Source: WS-11 sp964405235
Lineage (GTDB): Bacteria > Eisenbacteria > RBG-16-71-46
Length of the DNA stretch: 18,441 bases
NCBI GenBank assembly: GCA_964405235.1
Contig: CAYONG010000245.1
Coordinates: 1-18,441, forward strand
Reading direction: 5' to 3'
Below are positions 1 to 7,072 of the stretch, piece by piece (position 1 is the stretch's first letter; each line of letters opens with the position of its first letter). Position numbers and translations under genes: made by a program. Below the pieces are notes generated by a model. The model did not search any database. It had not been told where the DNA came from and saw only the letters and a list, made by a program, of their open reading frames with translations.

Positions 1-1
1 C

Positions 2-802
2 GCCGACAGCCTGAGACCGGCGGCGCTGGTGGTGGACCTGCGTCACGACCACGGCGGCAACAACACCATTCTCGATCCGTTGATTCACGGGATCATCGCG
101 CGGCCGTGGCTCGATCAGAATGGCGCGCTGTTCACGATCACGGACCGCGGCACGTTCTCGGCGGCAATGAATGCGGCCGTGTTCCTCGAGGAACACACCC
201 ACACCGAGTTCGCCGGCGAGCCCACCGGCGGCCGAGTGAATCACTACGGCGACGCGAGCGAAGCGAATACGCCGAACTTCGGGATGATGCTCGCGGTGTC
301 GGAGTGGCCGTGGGCCGCGCGCCTGCCGTGGGATGACCGGAAGTGGATCGCGCCCCACCTTGCGGCGCCGGCGACCTTCGAGGCGTGGCGTGATCGGCGC
401 GATCCCGCGATGGACCTGGTGCTTGACGCGGTCTCGCACGGCACACTGCAGGGCCGGGTGCTCGCCGCGGCACTGAGCGGCGGCCCGATGGCGACGGACG
501 CCGCGTGCGAAGCGTGGATCAAGGACCACCCGAATCCGTGGAAGCCGAGCATCGAGCCCGAGCTCGAAGCCCTGACCGCGCGGCTCCTGGACGACGGCCC
601 GCCGGGGGCGGCGCTGGCGGTGGCGGACCTGCGCACCCGGCGCTTCGCGCAGTCGTCCCAGGCGTGGAGACGGCTGGCAGAGGCGGCACTCGAGGCGGGG
701 GATCGCGCGAGGGCGGTGGCGAGTCTGCGCCAGGCGCTCGCGCTCAATCCGCAATCCCGCACCGCGCGTTACATGCTGGTGCAACTCGGCGAAAAGCCCT
801 GA
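2..802 (+). CDS. S41-family peptidase with TPR tail (3' part only)
   Basis: The reading frame is open from the left edge, so the start and most of the protein lie outside the window. The visible part begins inside the S41 (C-terminal processing/tricorn-type) fold: a VVDLRHDHGG strand-loop at about 29-58, then FSAAM with the probable catalytic serine codon at 158-160, then GEPTGGRVNHYGD, a hallmark of the family in which the Glu belongs to the active site. The last 60 or so residues form at least one TPR-like helix pair (AWRRLAEAALEAGDRARAVASL, then ALALNP). The family cuts peptide bonds, usually in the envelope. Whether this copy is exported cannot be seen because the N terminus is missing. 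The gene is separated from its downstream neighbour by about 550 bases, so it is probably in a different transcription unit. Substrate unknown. Confidence 0.85.
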   Translation, partial: ADSLRPAALVVDLRHDHGGNNTILDPLIHGIIARPWLDQNGALFTITDRGTFSAAMNAAVFLEEHTHTEFAGEPTGGRVNHYGDASEANTPNFGMMLAVSEWPWAARLPWDDRKWIAPHLAAPATFEAWRDRRDPAMDLVLDAVSHGTLQGRVLAAALSGGPMATDAACEAWIKDHPNPWKPSIEPELEALTARLLDDGPPGAALAVADLRTRRFAQSSQAWRRLAEAALEAGDRARAVASLRQALALNPQSRTARYMLVQLGEKP

Positions 803-1010
803 GCACCGGGGGCAGGTCACCACGGCGTCGGCTTCCGGCCCGAGCACGGCAAGGACGCTGTCGAGCAGCGCCCCTCCTCCCCCCTGTCCCCCAACCTCCG
901 GCTGTGATGCCGAAGCTGCCGCGGCTGCAGCGCGGCTGACGGAAACATCACCATGCGCGGTCGGCGTCTCGCTGCTGGGCGCGGGCGCACGGAGGGTCGG
1001 CGCCTCCTCT

Positions 1011-1146
1011 TTGCCAGGCCACATGGCAAGCTGGATGACAAGGCCCGGTGCCGGGTTACCGCGCTTTAACGGCAATGGCTCATCCGGCACCGGGCAGCCG
1101 CGGCGGACCCAGCCGCCGCCCATTGCCCGCCCTTGCCGGGCCGGGC
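1011..1146. other. Densely self-complementary element, potential pseudoknot
   Basis: Several exact inverted repeats are packed in 136 bases. Hairpin D pairs TTGCCA (1011-1016) with TGGCAA (1024-1029). Stem A is 12 perfect base pairs, GCCCGGTGCCGG (1043-1054) with CCGGCACCGGGC (1084-1095). Inside its loop, GGCAATGG (1071-1078) is exactly complementary to CCATTGCC (1120-1127), downstream of stem A. The order A5'-B5'-A3'-B3' is that of an H-type pseudoknot. Hairpin C, GCGGCGG (1100-1106) with CCGCCGC (1113-1119), sits between A3' and B3'. Hairpin E, 1125-1146, is an 8-pair bulged stem that competes with B3'. It could be a structured RNA, a leader, or a palindromic DNA element. No known family was recognised and the transcribed strand is unknown. 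Confidence 0.45.
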
Positions 1147-1196
1147 TCCGCCCCCACCGAACCATGCCCGCAAGATGCCTATGCGTGAGAGAGTGC

Positions 1197-1226
1197 TTGA
1201 ATCGCGGTCGGAAAGGCTGCTAGTCT
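1197..1226 (+). promoter_or_regulatory. Candidate housekeeping-type promoter
   Basis: TTGAAT at 1197-1202 and TAGTCT at 1221-1226 are separated by 18 bases, a plausible -35/-10 pair upstream of the gene starting at 1355. The -10 match is modest, and promoter consensus sequences in this lineage are not established here. The same decamer, TAGTCTCCTC, recurs at 15714-15723 in the other large non-coding gap. Confidence 0.25.
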
Positions 1227-1354
1227 CCTCGCGTTATCGGAAGCGTGATCCGCTGATCCTGGCTTGAGTCCCTTCATCTTAAGCGTCTTTGGCCGGGGCG
1301 AACCCGCACGTCCGTCCGTGCGTTTCGCGAGGCGGCCGGACTTGGGAATTGCGC

Positions 1355-2143
1355 ATGCACCTCGCTCAACGCATCTTCCGGATCCTGACCTCTCTTGCCG
1401 CAGTTTCGGCACTGACCTTCGCGCTTTCGGGAACGGCCCACGCGGATCGCCTTCCGCTCCTGGGTTCGGGCACTACGGCGCCCAGCGGAACCACCAGCAG
1501 CGTCACCCCCGTCGGCAGCATGATCGTGGCCGTCGACCCGACCTCGGTGCCCTGCATCCAGATCGCCACGTTTAACGACGTGCTCGGGGGAGAGACGCCC
1601 GGCGCCAATTACGACGGTCTGGTCTGGTCCGGGGGCCTGCAGTTCGCCGAGCGCTTCATGGGCCAGATCGTGAGCTATAGCGGCGACTTCGACGTGGTGC
1701 AGGAAATTCCCATCAGTCCGCTCACTCTTCAAGTGGGAACTCCCGGACAGAACCTCGACGTCTTCGCCTACACCTCGAACGTGCTGACCGGGCTCGGACA
1801 TCTGGGTTACCCGGACCTGGATGCGATCGGCGAGGGCTCGATCGCCATGTACTTCCCCTCCCCGCAGTCCCGCGTGAGCTTCAAGCTCGTGGGCGGGAAC
1901 GGCGGGGCGGCGACGCTGGGTTTCTATCGCGCAGATGGTTCGCTCATCGACAACGTCGTCGTCTCTGGGCTGGCCGACCTCGGATACGGCTTCGCGACTT
2001 CCGACGGTACGCCGAGCATCTCAGGCATCCTGATCCAGAACACCGACCCGAGCGGCATCGGCGTGGTCGACATCTGTTACGACGGGGGCATCGTGAATTC
2101 TCGTTCCGTGACCTGGGGCAATATCAAGAGGCTGTACCGCTAG
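1355..2143 (+). CDS. Secreted protein of unknown function, 262 aa
   Basis: The ATG at 1355 is chosen over in-frame upstream codons because it begins a typical Sec signal peptide: MHLAQR, then a hydrophobic stretch, then SGTAHA before the likely cleavage near residue 27. The mature protein is rich in Gly, Ser, Thr, Asp and Val and poor in Lys, as expected for a beta-rich extracellular protein. The second half, with SIAMYFPSPQSRVSFKLVGG, GFYRADGSLIDNVVVSG and GILIQNTDPSGIGVVDI, resembles the jelly-roll of exported proteins that often carry PEP-CTERM anchors. Here there is no PEP-CTERM anchor, no C-terminal hydrophobic helix and no FlgD-like tail; it ends NIKRLYR. Two cysteines (CIQIA, DICYDG) could form a disulphide. 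A gap of 180 bases separates it from the operon that follows. Function unknown. Confidence 0.8.
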   Translation: MHLAQRIFRILTSLAAVSALTFALSGTAHADRLPLLGSGTTAPSGTTSSVTPVGSMIVAVDPTSVPCIQIATFNDVLGGETPGANYDGLVWSGGLQFAERFMGQIVSYSGDFDVVQEIPISPLTLQVGTPGQNLDVFAYTSNVLTGLGHLGYPDLDAIGEGSIAMYFPSPQSRVSFKLVGGNGGAATLGFYRADGSLIDNVVVSGLADLGYGFATSDGTPSISGILIQNTDPSGIGVVDICYDGGIVNSRSVTWGNIKRLYR

Positions 2144-2323
2144 ACTGTTCGGCGGATGGTGCGGGTTTCTCCTTTGTCGTTGCCACGGCCGCGATCCATT
2201 ATCCGTTTCGAGGGTTTGAGTCTCGATGCCAGCCCGACTGGCCCCCGGCGGAAGGCCCTGATGGCAGAGGGTGGGTCCTGCGATTCGTTCGGCGCCGATG
2301 CTCGTGCGACTCATGGGGGCAAC
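2144..2323 (+). promoter_or_regulatory. Leader/intergenic region before the long operon
   Basis: These 180 bases are in frame with the next gene, but their translation lacks secreted-protein character and precedes a clear signal peptide, so they are treated as a leader. They contain a perfect hairpin, GCCAG (2228-2232) with CTGGC (2238-2242). There is also a long-range complement, TGAGTC (2217-2222) with GACTCA (2308-2313), which ends just before the GGGGG ribosome-binding site at 2315-2319. No riboswitch family was recognised and no clear promoter hexamers were found. Confidence 0.35.
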
Positions 2324-4072
2324 ATGCGACGGCAGAGAACATCCTTCCTTCTGTTCTGGCTCTGGATCGGCGTGTCGGCGGCGATGATCCCCGACGCACG
2401 GTCGGCGTGGGACTCCAATGGTGTGGCGCTGTCGCCCAATGCGTCGAACTACAAACCGTTCATCGTCTCGGACGGCGCGTCCGGCTCCATCGTCGCGTGG
2501 TACGGCGGGACCGGGCCCGACATCTTCGCCACCCGGATCCTCTCGGACGGCACGACCGCCCCGGGCTGGCCAGCGACGTCGCCGCTGGTGGTGTGCGGCG
2601 CCACGGGCCTGCAGGAGCAGCCGGTGCTGGTGCCCGACCTCGCGGGAGGCGCCCTGGTGTTCTGGCAGGACGCCCGCAACGGATCCGACTACGACATCTA
2701 CGGACAGCACATAAACGCGTCGGGACAGATCGTATCGACCCCGACGTCGAACTGGATCGCGAACGGGATTCCCGTGTCGACTGCGGCTGGAAGTCAGTAC
2801 CTTCCGATGGCCGTTTCCGACGGAGCGGGCGGCGCCATCCTCGTGTGGCAAGACGGACGTCATGGAGCCGGGAACTACGACATCTACGCCCAGCGTATGG
2901 ACGGCGACGGAAACCGGATGTGGGCGCCGGCGGGAATCCCGGTGTGCGTCGCCACGAACAACCAGATCAATCCCGCGATCGTCGCGGACGGGGCCGGCGG
3001 GGTGTTCATCGCGTGGCAGGACTATCGCAAGGGCAGCGAGTTCGACATCTACCTGCAGCATCTCGCCGCGGATGGAACGGTCTTCCCGGACCCGCACTGG
3101 ACCACCGACGGGCTCGGGGTGTGCGTTGCCCCCAACTCCCAGTTCTACCCGGTGCTCGCGGATGATGATGGCACGGGGGGCGTGTTCGTCGCCTGGCAGG
3201 ATTTCCGAACCGGCACCGACAATCACATCTTCGCCCAGCACCTGAGCGCCCGGGGCGTTGTCGCGACGGGTTGGCCTGCGGATGGGAGCCCGGTCTGCCA
3301 GGCGCAGTATTCGCAGTACTTCCCCGTGGTGGCCGGAGATGGCGGGACCGGCGTCTTCATCGCGTGGCAGGACTACCGCAACGGGACCACGAACCACATC
3401 TACGCGCAGCACCTGACGGCCGGGAACACGGGCTGGGTCGCCGACGGCATTCCGGTCAGCACAGCGATCAACGGCCAGTTCACCCCGCAGATCGCCGCCG
3501 ATGGCTTGGGCGGCGCCTTCATCACCTGGTACGACAGCCGCAGCGGCGCGACCAACGACATCTTCGTTCATCAGGTGGACGGGCGTGGGGTGCTGAACAC
3601 GAGCTGGGACAAGGACGGCCTGGGCGTGTGCCTGGCGCCCAACACCCAGCAGTTCCCCGTGCTCGCGACGAGCAGCGCCGGCACCGCGGTCATGACGTGG
3701 CAGGACCTGCGCTCGGGAGGCTTGACCACCGCCGCGATCTTCGCGCAGCAGGCCGCGGGCGTCGCGGTGGCCGGGGTGGACGCGCCTCGCCTCGCCCTCG
3801 TGCAGCTGAGCCCGGCGAGGCCGAACCCGTTCCGGGGAGCTTCGGAATTCCGGTTGACGCTCGCGGCACCGACCTTCGTGCGGGCCGAGGTTCTGGATGT
3901 CACCGGGCGTCACGTCTCGACGCTGGCGTCGCGGAACTTTCCGGCCGGCGTCCATGAGCTGTCATGGGACGGATCGAGCGCCCGGGGCCAACGCGCAGCG
4001 TCCGGCGTGTACCTGGTCCGGGTGCAATGGCCCGGATCCGAGAAGACGCAGCGCATCGTGAGGTTGCGATGA
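2324..4072 (+). CDS. Secreted WQDxR-repeat protein with FlgD-like C-terminal domain, 582 aa
   Basis: The ATG at 2324 is preferred because GGGGG lies 4 bases upstream and a signal peptide starts at once (MRRQRTSF, a hydrophobic core, cleavage near ARSA at residue 28). The body consists of eight repeats centred on Trp59, 114, 175, 231, 291, 348, 402 and 459. Six share WQDxR and one has WYDSR, with a following D/N-x-I-[FY]-x-[QH] strand; the first is divergent (WYGG). Spacing of 54-61 residues and eight copies suggest an eight-bladed beta-propeller. Residues 490-582 form an FlgD-like Ig module: PNPF at 500-503, VLDVTGR, LSWDG and ASGVYLVRV. In FCB bacteria such tails often direct secretion or surface attachment (family knowledge). 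No catalytic motif was seen; a binding role is inferred. First gene of the probable operon, overlapping the next by 4 bases. Confidence 0.85.
   Translation: MRRQRTSFLLFWLWIGVSAAMIPDARSAWDSNGVALSPNASNYKPFIVSDGASGSIVAWYGGTGPDIFATRILSDGTTAPGWPATSPLVVCGATGLQEQPVLVPDLAGGALVFWQDARNGSDYDIYGQHINASGQIVSTPTSNWIANGIPVSTAAGSQYLPMAVSDGAGGAILVWQDGRHGAGNYDIYAQRMDGDGNRMWAPAGIPVCVATNNQINPAIVADGAGGVFIAWQDYRKGSEFDIYLQHLAADGTVFPDPHWTTDGLGVCVAPNSQFYPVLADDDGTGGVFVAWQDFRTGTDNHIFAQHLSARGVVATGWPADGSPVCQAQYSQYFPVVAGDGGTGVFIAWQDYRNGTTNHIYAQHLTAGNTGWVADGIPVSTAINGQFTPQIAADGLGGAFITWYDSRSGATNDIFVHQVDGRGVLNTSWDKDGLGVCLAPNTQQFPVLATSSAGTAVMTWQDLRSGGLTTAAIFAQQAAGVAVAGVDAPRLALVQLSPARPNPFRGASEFRLTLAAPTFVRAEVLDVTGRHVSTLASRNFPAGVHELSWDGSSARGQRAASGVYLVRVQWPGSEKTQRIVRLR
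2498..3715 (+). repeat. Eight in-frame coding repeats (WQDxR type)
   Basis: Repeat cores begin at the Trp codons at 2498, 2663, 2846, 3014, 3194, 3365, 3527 and 3698. The protein pattern is conserved (GG-hydrophobic strand-WQDxR-xG-x-DIYAQ), while the DNA has diverged. These are old protein repeats rather than recent DNA duplications. Confidence 0.8.
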
Positions 4073-7047
4073 ACCGCCGACTCGCAGGCCGGAGGATGGG
4101 GCCGGTCGCCCTTGGAGCATGCTTCGTGTCGCTCGCGCTGGCGACGAACGTGCTGGCCGCGCAGTACCCGCCGGGGCCGCAAGGCTGCTGCCCCGACACG
4201 CTCACGATCATCAACGTCCAGAACCCACTGGCAACCCCGCACCCGACCACCGGTGACGTCGTGCTCGGCGTGGGTGGCGTCATCACCGGGTTCGCCGCCC
4301 AGTTCCGACCGTTCGGGTTCTACATGCAGATGACGAACGGACTCCCGTACAGCGGCGTCGGCGTATTCACCGGGAACGTGAATCACGGCCCGGGCACGCC
4401 GTACAACCTCCAGGCCGGGGACTCGGTCGTCGTCTACGGGAAGGTGAAGTCCTACAAGGGCGCCGTCGCGATCGGAAGCCTGGGCGGAAGTGACGAGGTG
4501 ACGGCGCTGGCGATCGACAGCCCGGAAAGCGCCGAGGACGTGCTCGTGCGCGTCGTGTCTCAAGGCAACCCCCTTCCGCCGTTCCACGTCGGCTCCCTCG
4601 CCGAGCTGGAGGAATCGCGCTCGAACCCGGCCGCCAGGCCCTGGCGTGGCATGCTGGTCCGGCTCAACGCGCCGCTCGAGGTGGTACGGCTGCTCGAGGA
4701 CAGCGACATCGCCGCCACCACCACCGACGACGACGACGACCGCGGCTTCCTCGTGGTGGACCCCGGATGCCCTGGCCCGGTCTGCGACTCCGTGATGGTG
4801 GACTGCAGCACGCTCACGACCTTTACCCCGCCACCGGTCGGCACCCTTCTGGCGTTCGTGCAGGGCTGCTTCGATCTGCGCGAGGAGAGCCACCGGATCC
4901 AGATGCGCGGGCCGTACGACATCGGGGTGGGAAGTCCGCCCGTCGCGCTGGACGCGTTCCCGACGTTCGACAACGACCTCCCAGGCGGGCTGCGGCTGGA
5001 CAGCGTCATGGTGGTGTTCGACCGGCCGGTCGAGAAGACCAGCGCCGAGAACGCTGGCAACTACTCGCTGACTTCGCTGGGAACCATCGACGGAGCGCGC
5101 CGGCTGGACACGCCCGACGACAACCGGGTCGTGCTGCAGATCCGCAACGCGCTGAGCGACGGCGACCACGAGGCCATCACGGTGAAGGACGTGGCGAGCC
5201 TCGCCGACGCCACGCCCATGGTTGCCCCCCAGACCTTCAGCTTCCTCAACGGCGTGCTCGAGCTGGAGAAGATCCAGGCGCCCGATCCGGGCCCCCTCGC
5301 GGGCAACCCCTGCGAGGACAGGTCCCGCTTCTCGGGCCCGGGAGGCGCTCCCGGCCAACGGGCTTCGTTCGTGGGGACCGTAACCGGCGCATTCGGCGAT
5401 TTCTACACGCTCCAGGGCGCCACGCTCTTGCGCGGTGGACTGTGGGCGCACTCAACGGCCTTCGCCCTGACCCCGGGGCACGCGTACGTCCTCGCCGGCG
5501 CGCTCCAGGAGGTCTCGGGTGAGACCCAGGCGACGAACATCGTCTACGCGCACGATCTCGGAAGCGCACCCGCCCCCCTTCCTGCGCTCCAGTCGGTGCA
5601 CGTCCTGCTCGATGACACGTGCGACTTCGCCCAGCTGTTCCTCAACGGCCAGGATCTCGAGGGCATGCTGGTCACGATGGACCGTGTCGTGGTCACCGGG
5701 AGCCAGCCGGCCGGGAGCTCCTTCTACGTCGCCACTGCGGCCGCCACGGGCCCTGCGGCCGCGGCGCGCCTGCGCGCGACCGCGGCGGACGCCGCGCCAC
5801 TCGAGGAAATCCTGGTCGCGGCCCTGGGCGACAACTTCACGTTCGCGGCGGACTCGGGGCGGATCGTGACCATCACGGGCATCCTCGGGCGCGTTTCGGG
5901 ATCGTTCGCCGTCTTCCCGCGGAGCGACTCGGACATCCTTGACTTCGGGCCCGTCCCGACCTTCAGCCAGCCGCTCGACGTCTCGAAGGCCGCCACGGCC
6001 TCGCGCGACCCGGACATCGTGCTGGGCGTCGGCGGCGAGCTGTTCATGGCCTGGGGACGCATCTTCAACGAGTCCGTACACTCGCTCTCACTGGACAACA
6101 CCTCGAACTGGTCCAACGCGGCGCCGATCCTGCACCAGGGGGTGCAGCCCGCGCTGGCGGTCACTCCGTCGAACAAGATCTGCGTGCTTTCCGCGAGCAC
6201 CGACTCGCTCTTCTTCAAACAGTCCACGGACGGCGGGTTCCAGATGGACCCGCTGGTCACCACCGTGGACGAGGCTGCGACGAGTTATCCGGCGCTCACG
6301 GTGGGCAGCGGCGAGCACCTTCACGCCGCGTGGGGGCGGCCGGGGTCCGGTATCTTCTATTCCCGGTCTTTGACCGGCGGCGCCGATTTCAGTATGCCTA
6401 TCCCGATCGCGCTCGACAGCCTGCCGTCGGAAACGAACTCGATGGCGCGAATCTGCGCGTCGAAGGGGGACAGCGTATACGTATTCTGGCAGTACCACCT
6501 GCCCGGCGAGCCACCCCTGGACAAGGTGCTCTACAGTCGCTCGCTCAACGGGGGGGCCTCCTTCTCCTCGCCGCGCTGGGTGCGGGACGAGAGCAACCCG
6601 ATCAGCAGCGTGGTGAAGCTCGCCGTCCTCGGGGACGCCCAGGTCGGCCCCGACGGCACGGTGTACGTGATGGGTCTGCAGGCGGGCGGTCCGGACGACA
6701 GCGTCGCGTTCCTCCGCTCGACCAACGGGGGCGCCACGTTCGCGCTCGTCGGACATCCGTCCGCACCCGCGTTGACCGGCATCTGTCCGAAGAGCTTCGC
6801 CGTTGGGCCCGACGGCACGATCCACGCGCTGATCGGAATCTGCGGCACCGCCCTCTACTACACGCGCTCGATGGACGGCGGCGCGTCCTGGGGCCCCGCG
6901 GTGAACGTGACCAGCGCCAGCTCTTCTATGGTCGGAGAGCCCCGCGGCGCCAAGATCGTCCTGGACGCCACGGGGACGCCGGTCATCGTCTGGTACGCTC
7001 CGGTGGGAGGATCGACGGAGATCTACTCGGCGAGGCTATTGAACTGA
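4069..7047 (+). CDS. Secreted multidomain protein: OB-like, Ig-like and BNR-repeat domains, 992 aa
   Basis: The ATG at 4069 overlaps the upstream TGA (ATGA), has GAGG at 4060-4063, and begins a signal peptide (MNRRLAGRRM, hydrophobic core, TNVLAA), so the longer in-frame N terminus is rejected. Residues about 45-145 resemble the OB-fold domain found in extracellular nucleases (GFYMQM, VGVFTG, GDSVVVYGKVKSYKG). Residues 290-393 look like a bacterial Ig-like domain (VMVVFDRPVEK, NYSLTS, VLQIRNAL). Two further OB-like segments follow at about 430-500 and 511-624. Residues 628-992 carry five Asp-box/BNR motifs of the form S-x-x-GG-x-[FW] at 719, 767, 825, 884 and 934, indicating a sialidase-like propeller. 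An acidic run (DDDDD) near residue 222 may bind metal. No nuclease or sialidase catalytic set was recognised. Unlike both neighbours it has no FlgD-like tail. Confidence 0.75.
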   Translation: MNRRLAGRRMGPVALGACFVSLALATNVLAAQYPPGPQGCCPDTLTIINVQNPLATPHPTTGDVVLGVGGVITGFAAQFRPFGFYMQMTNGLPYSGVGVFTGNVNHGPGTPYNLQAGDSVVVYGKVKSYKGAVAIGSLGGSDEVTALAIDSPESAEDVLVRVVSQGNPLPPFHVGSLAELEESRSNPAARPWRGMLVRLNAPLEVVRLLEDSDIAATTTDDDDDRGFLVVDPGCPGPVCDSVMVDCSTLTTFTPPPVGTLLAFVQGCFDLREESHRIQMRGPYDIGVGSPPVALDAFPTFDNDLPGGLRLDSVMVVFDRPVEKTSAENAGNYSLTSLGTIDGARRLDTPDDNRVVLQIRNALSDGDHEAITVKDVASLADATPMVAPQTFSFLNGVLELEKIQAPDPGPLAGNPCEDRSRFSGPGGAPGQRASFVGTVTGAFGDFYTLQGATLLRGGLWAHSTAFALTPGHAYVLAGALQEVSGETQATNIVYAHDLGSAPAPLPALQSVHVLLDDTCDFAQLFLNGQDLEGMLVTMDRVVVTGSQPAGSSFYVATAAATGPAAAARLRATAADAAPLEEILVAALGDNFTFAADSGRIVTITGILGRVSGSFAVFPRSDSDILDFGPVPTFSQPLDVSKAATASRDPDIVLGVGGELFMAWGRIFNESVHSLSLDNTSNWSNAAPILHQGVQPALAVTPSNKICVLSASTDSLFFKQSTDGGFQMDPLVTTVDEAATSYPALTVGSGEHLHAAWGRPGSGIFYSRSLTGGADFSMPIPIALDSLPSETNSMARICASKGDSVYVFWQYHLPGEPPLDKVLYSRSLNGGASFSSPRWVRDESNPISSVVKLAVLGDAQVGPDGTVYVMGLQAGGPDDSVAFLRSTNGGATFALVGHPSAPALTGICPKSFAVGPDGTIHALIGICGTALYYTRSMDGGASWGPAVNVTSASSSMVGEPRGAKIVLDATGTPVIVWYAPVGGSTEIYSARLLN

Positions 7048-7072
7048 GGCGGCGCATGCCTTGGTGGCTCAC

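Larger units (their letters stand above)
803..1354. other. Non-coding intergenic region, 552 bases
   Basis: No convincing gene is present. The open frames here are short, arginine/proline-rich and continue from antisense frames of neighbours. The first 200 bases hold a GC-rich inverted repeat, GCCGCG at 918-923 against CGCGGC at 931-936 with a 7-base loop. It has no T-run after it, so it is not a standard intrinsic terminator. The stretch 1011-1146 is densely self-complementary and is listed separately. A promoter-like site follows at 1197-1226. The remaining leader, 1227-1354, has one clear hairpin, CGCACG at 1305-1310 with CGTGCG at 1317-1322. Confidence 0.7.

Noticed and set aside
2060..2143. 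PEP-CTERM sorting signal at the end of the 262-aa secreted protein
   Set aside because: There is no Pro-Glu-Pro motif, hydrophobic helix or basic cluster of that type at the C terminus.
1264..2222. TTGAGTC shared by the leaders of the 1355 and 2324 genes
   Set aside because: A 7-base match between two leaders of 100-200 bases is expected by chance, and the flanks do not align.
2208..2240. tRNA-like T-arm (GGTTTGAGTC) in the operon leader
   Set aside because: The invariant C of the T-loop is missing, no acceptor, D or anticodon arms can be folded, and no CCA end is present.
2144..2323. Cyclic-di-GMP (GEMM-I) riboswitch
   Set aside because: Some GGCC and TGATGGCAG pieces look similar, but the conserved GGGCAAACC-like and GACGCAAAGCC blocks are absent.
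3964..4068. Longer N terminus for the OB/Ig/BNR protein
   Set aside because: The ATG at 4069 gives an ATGA overlap, a ribosome-binding site and an immediate signal peptide.
2021..5451. Long open frames on the minus strand (644 and 513 codons)
   Set aside because: They run opposite to genes with signal peptides and domains, and their translations are Arg/Gly/Val/His-rich without motifs. Long antisense frames are expected at this GC content.
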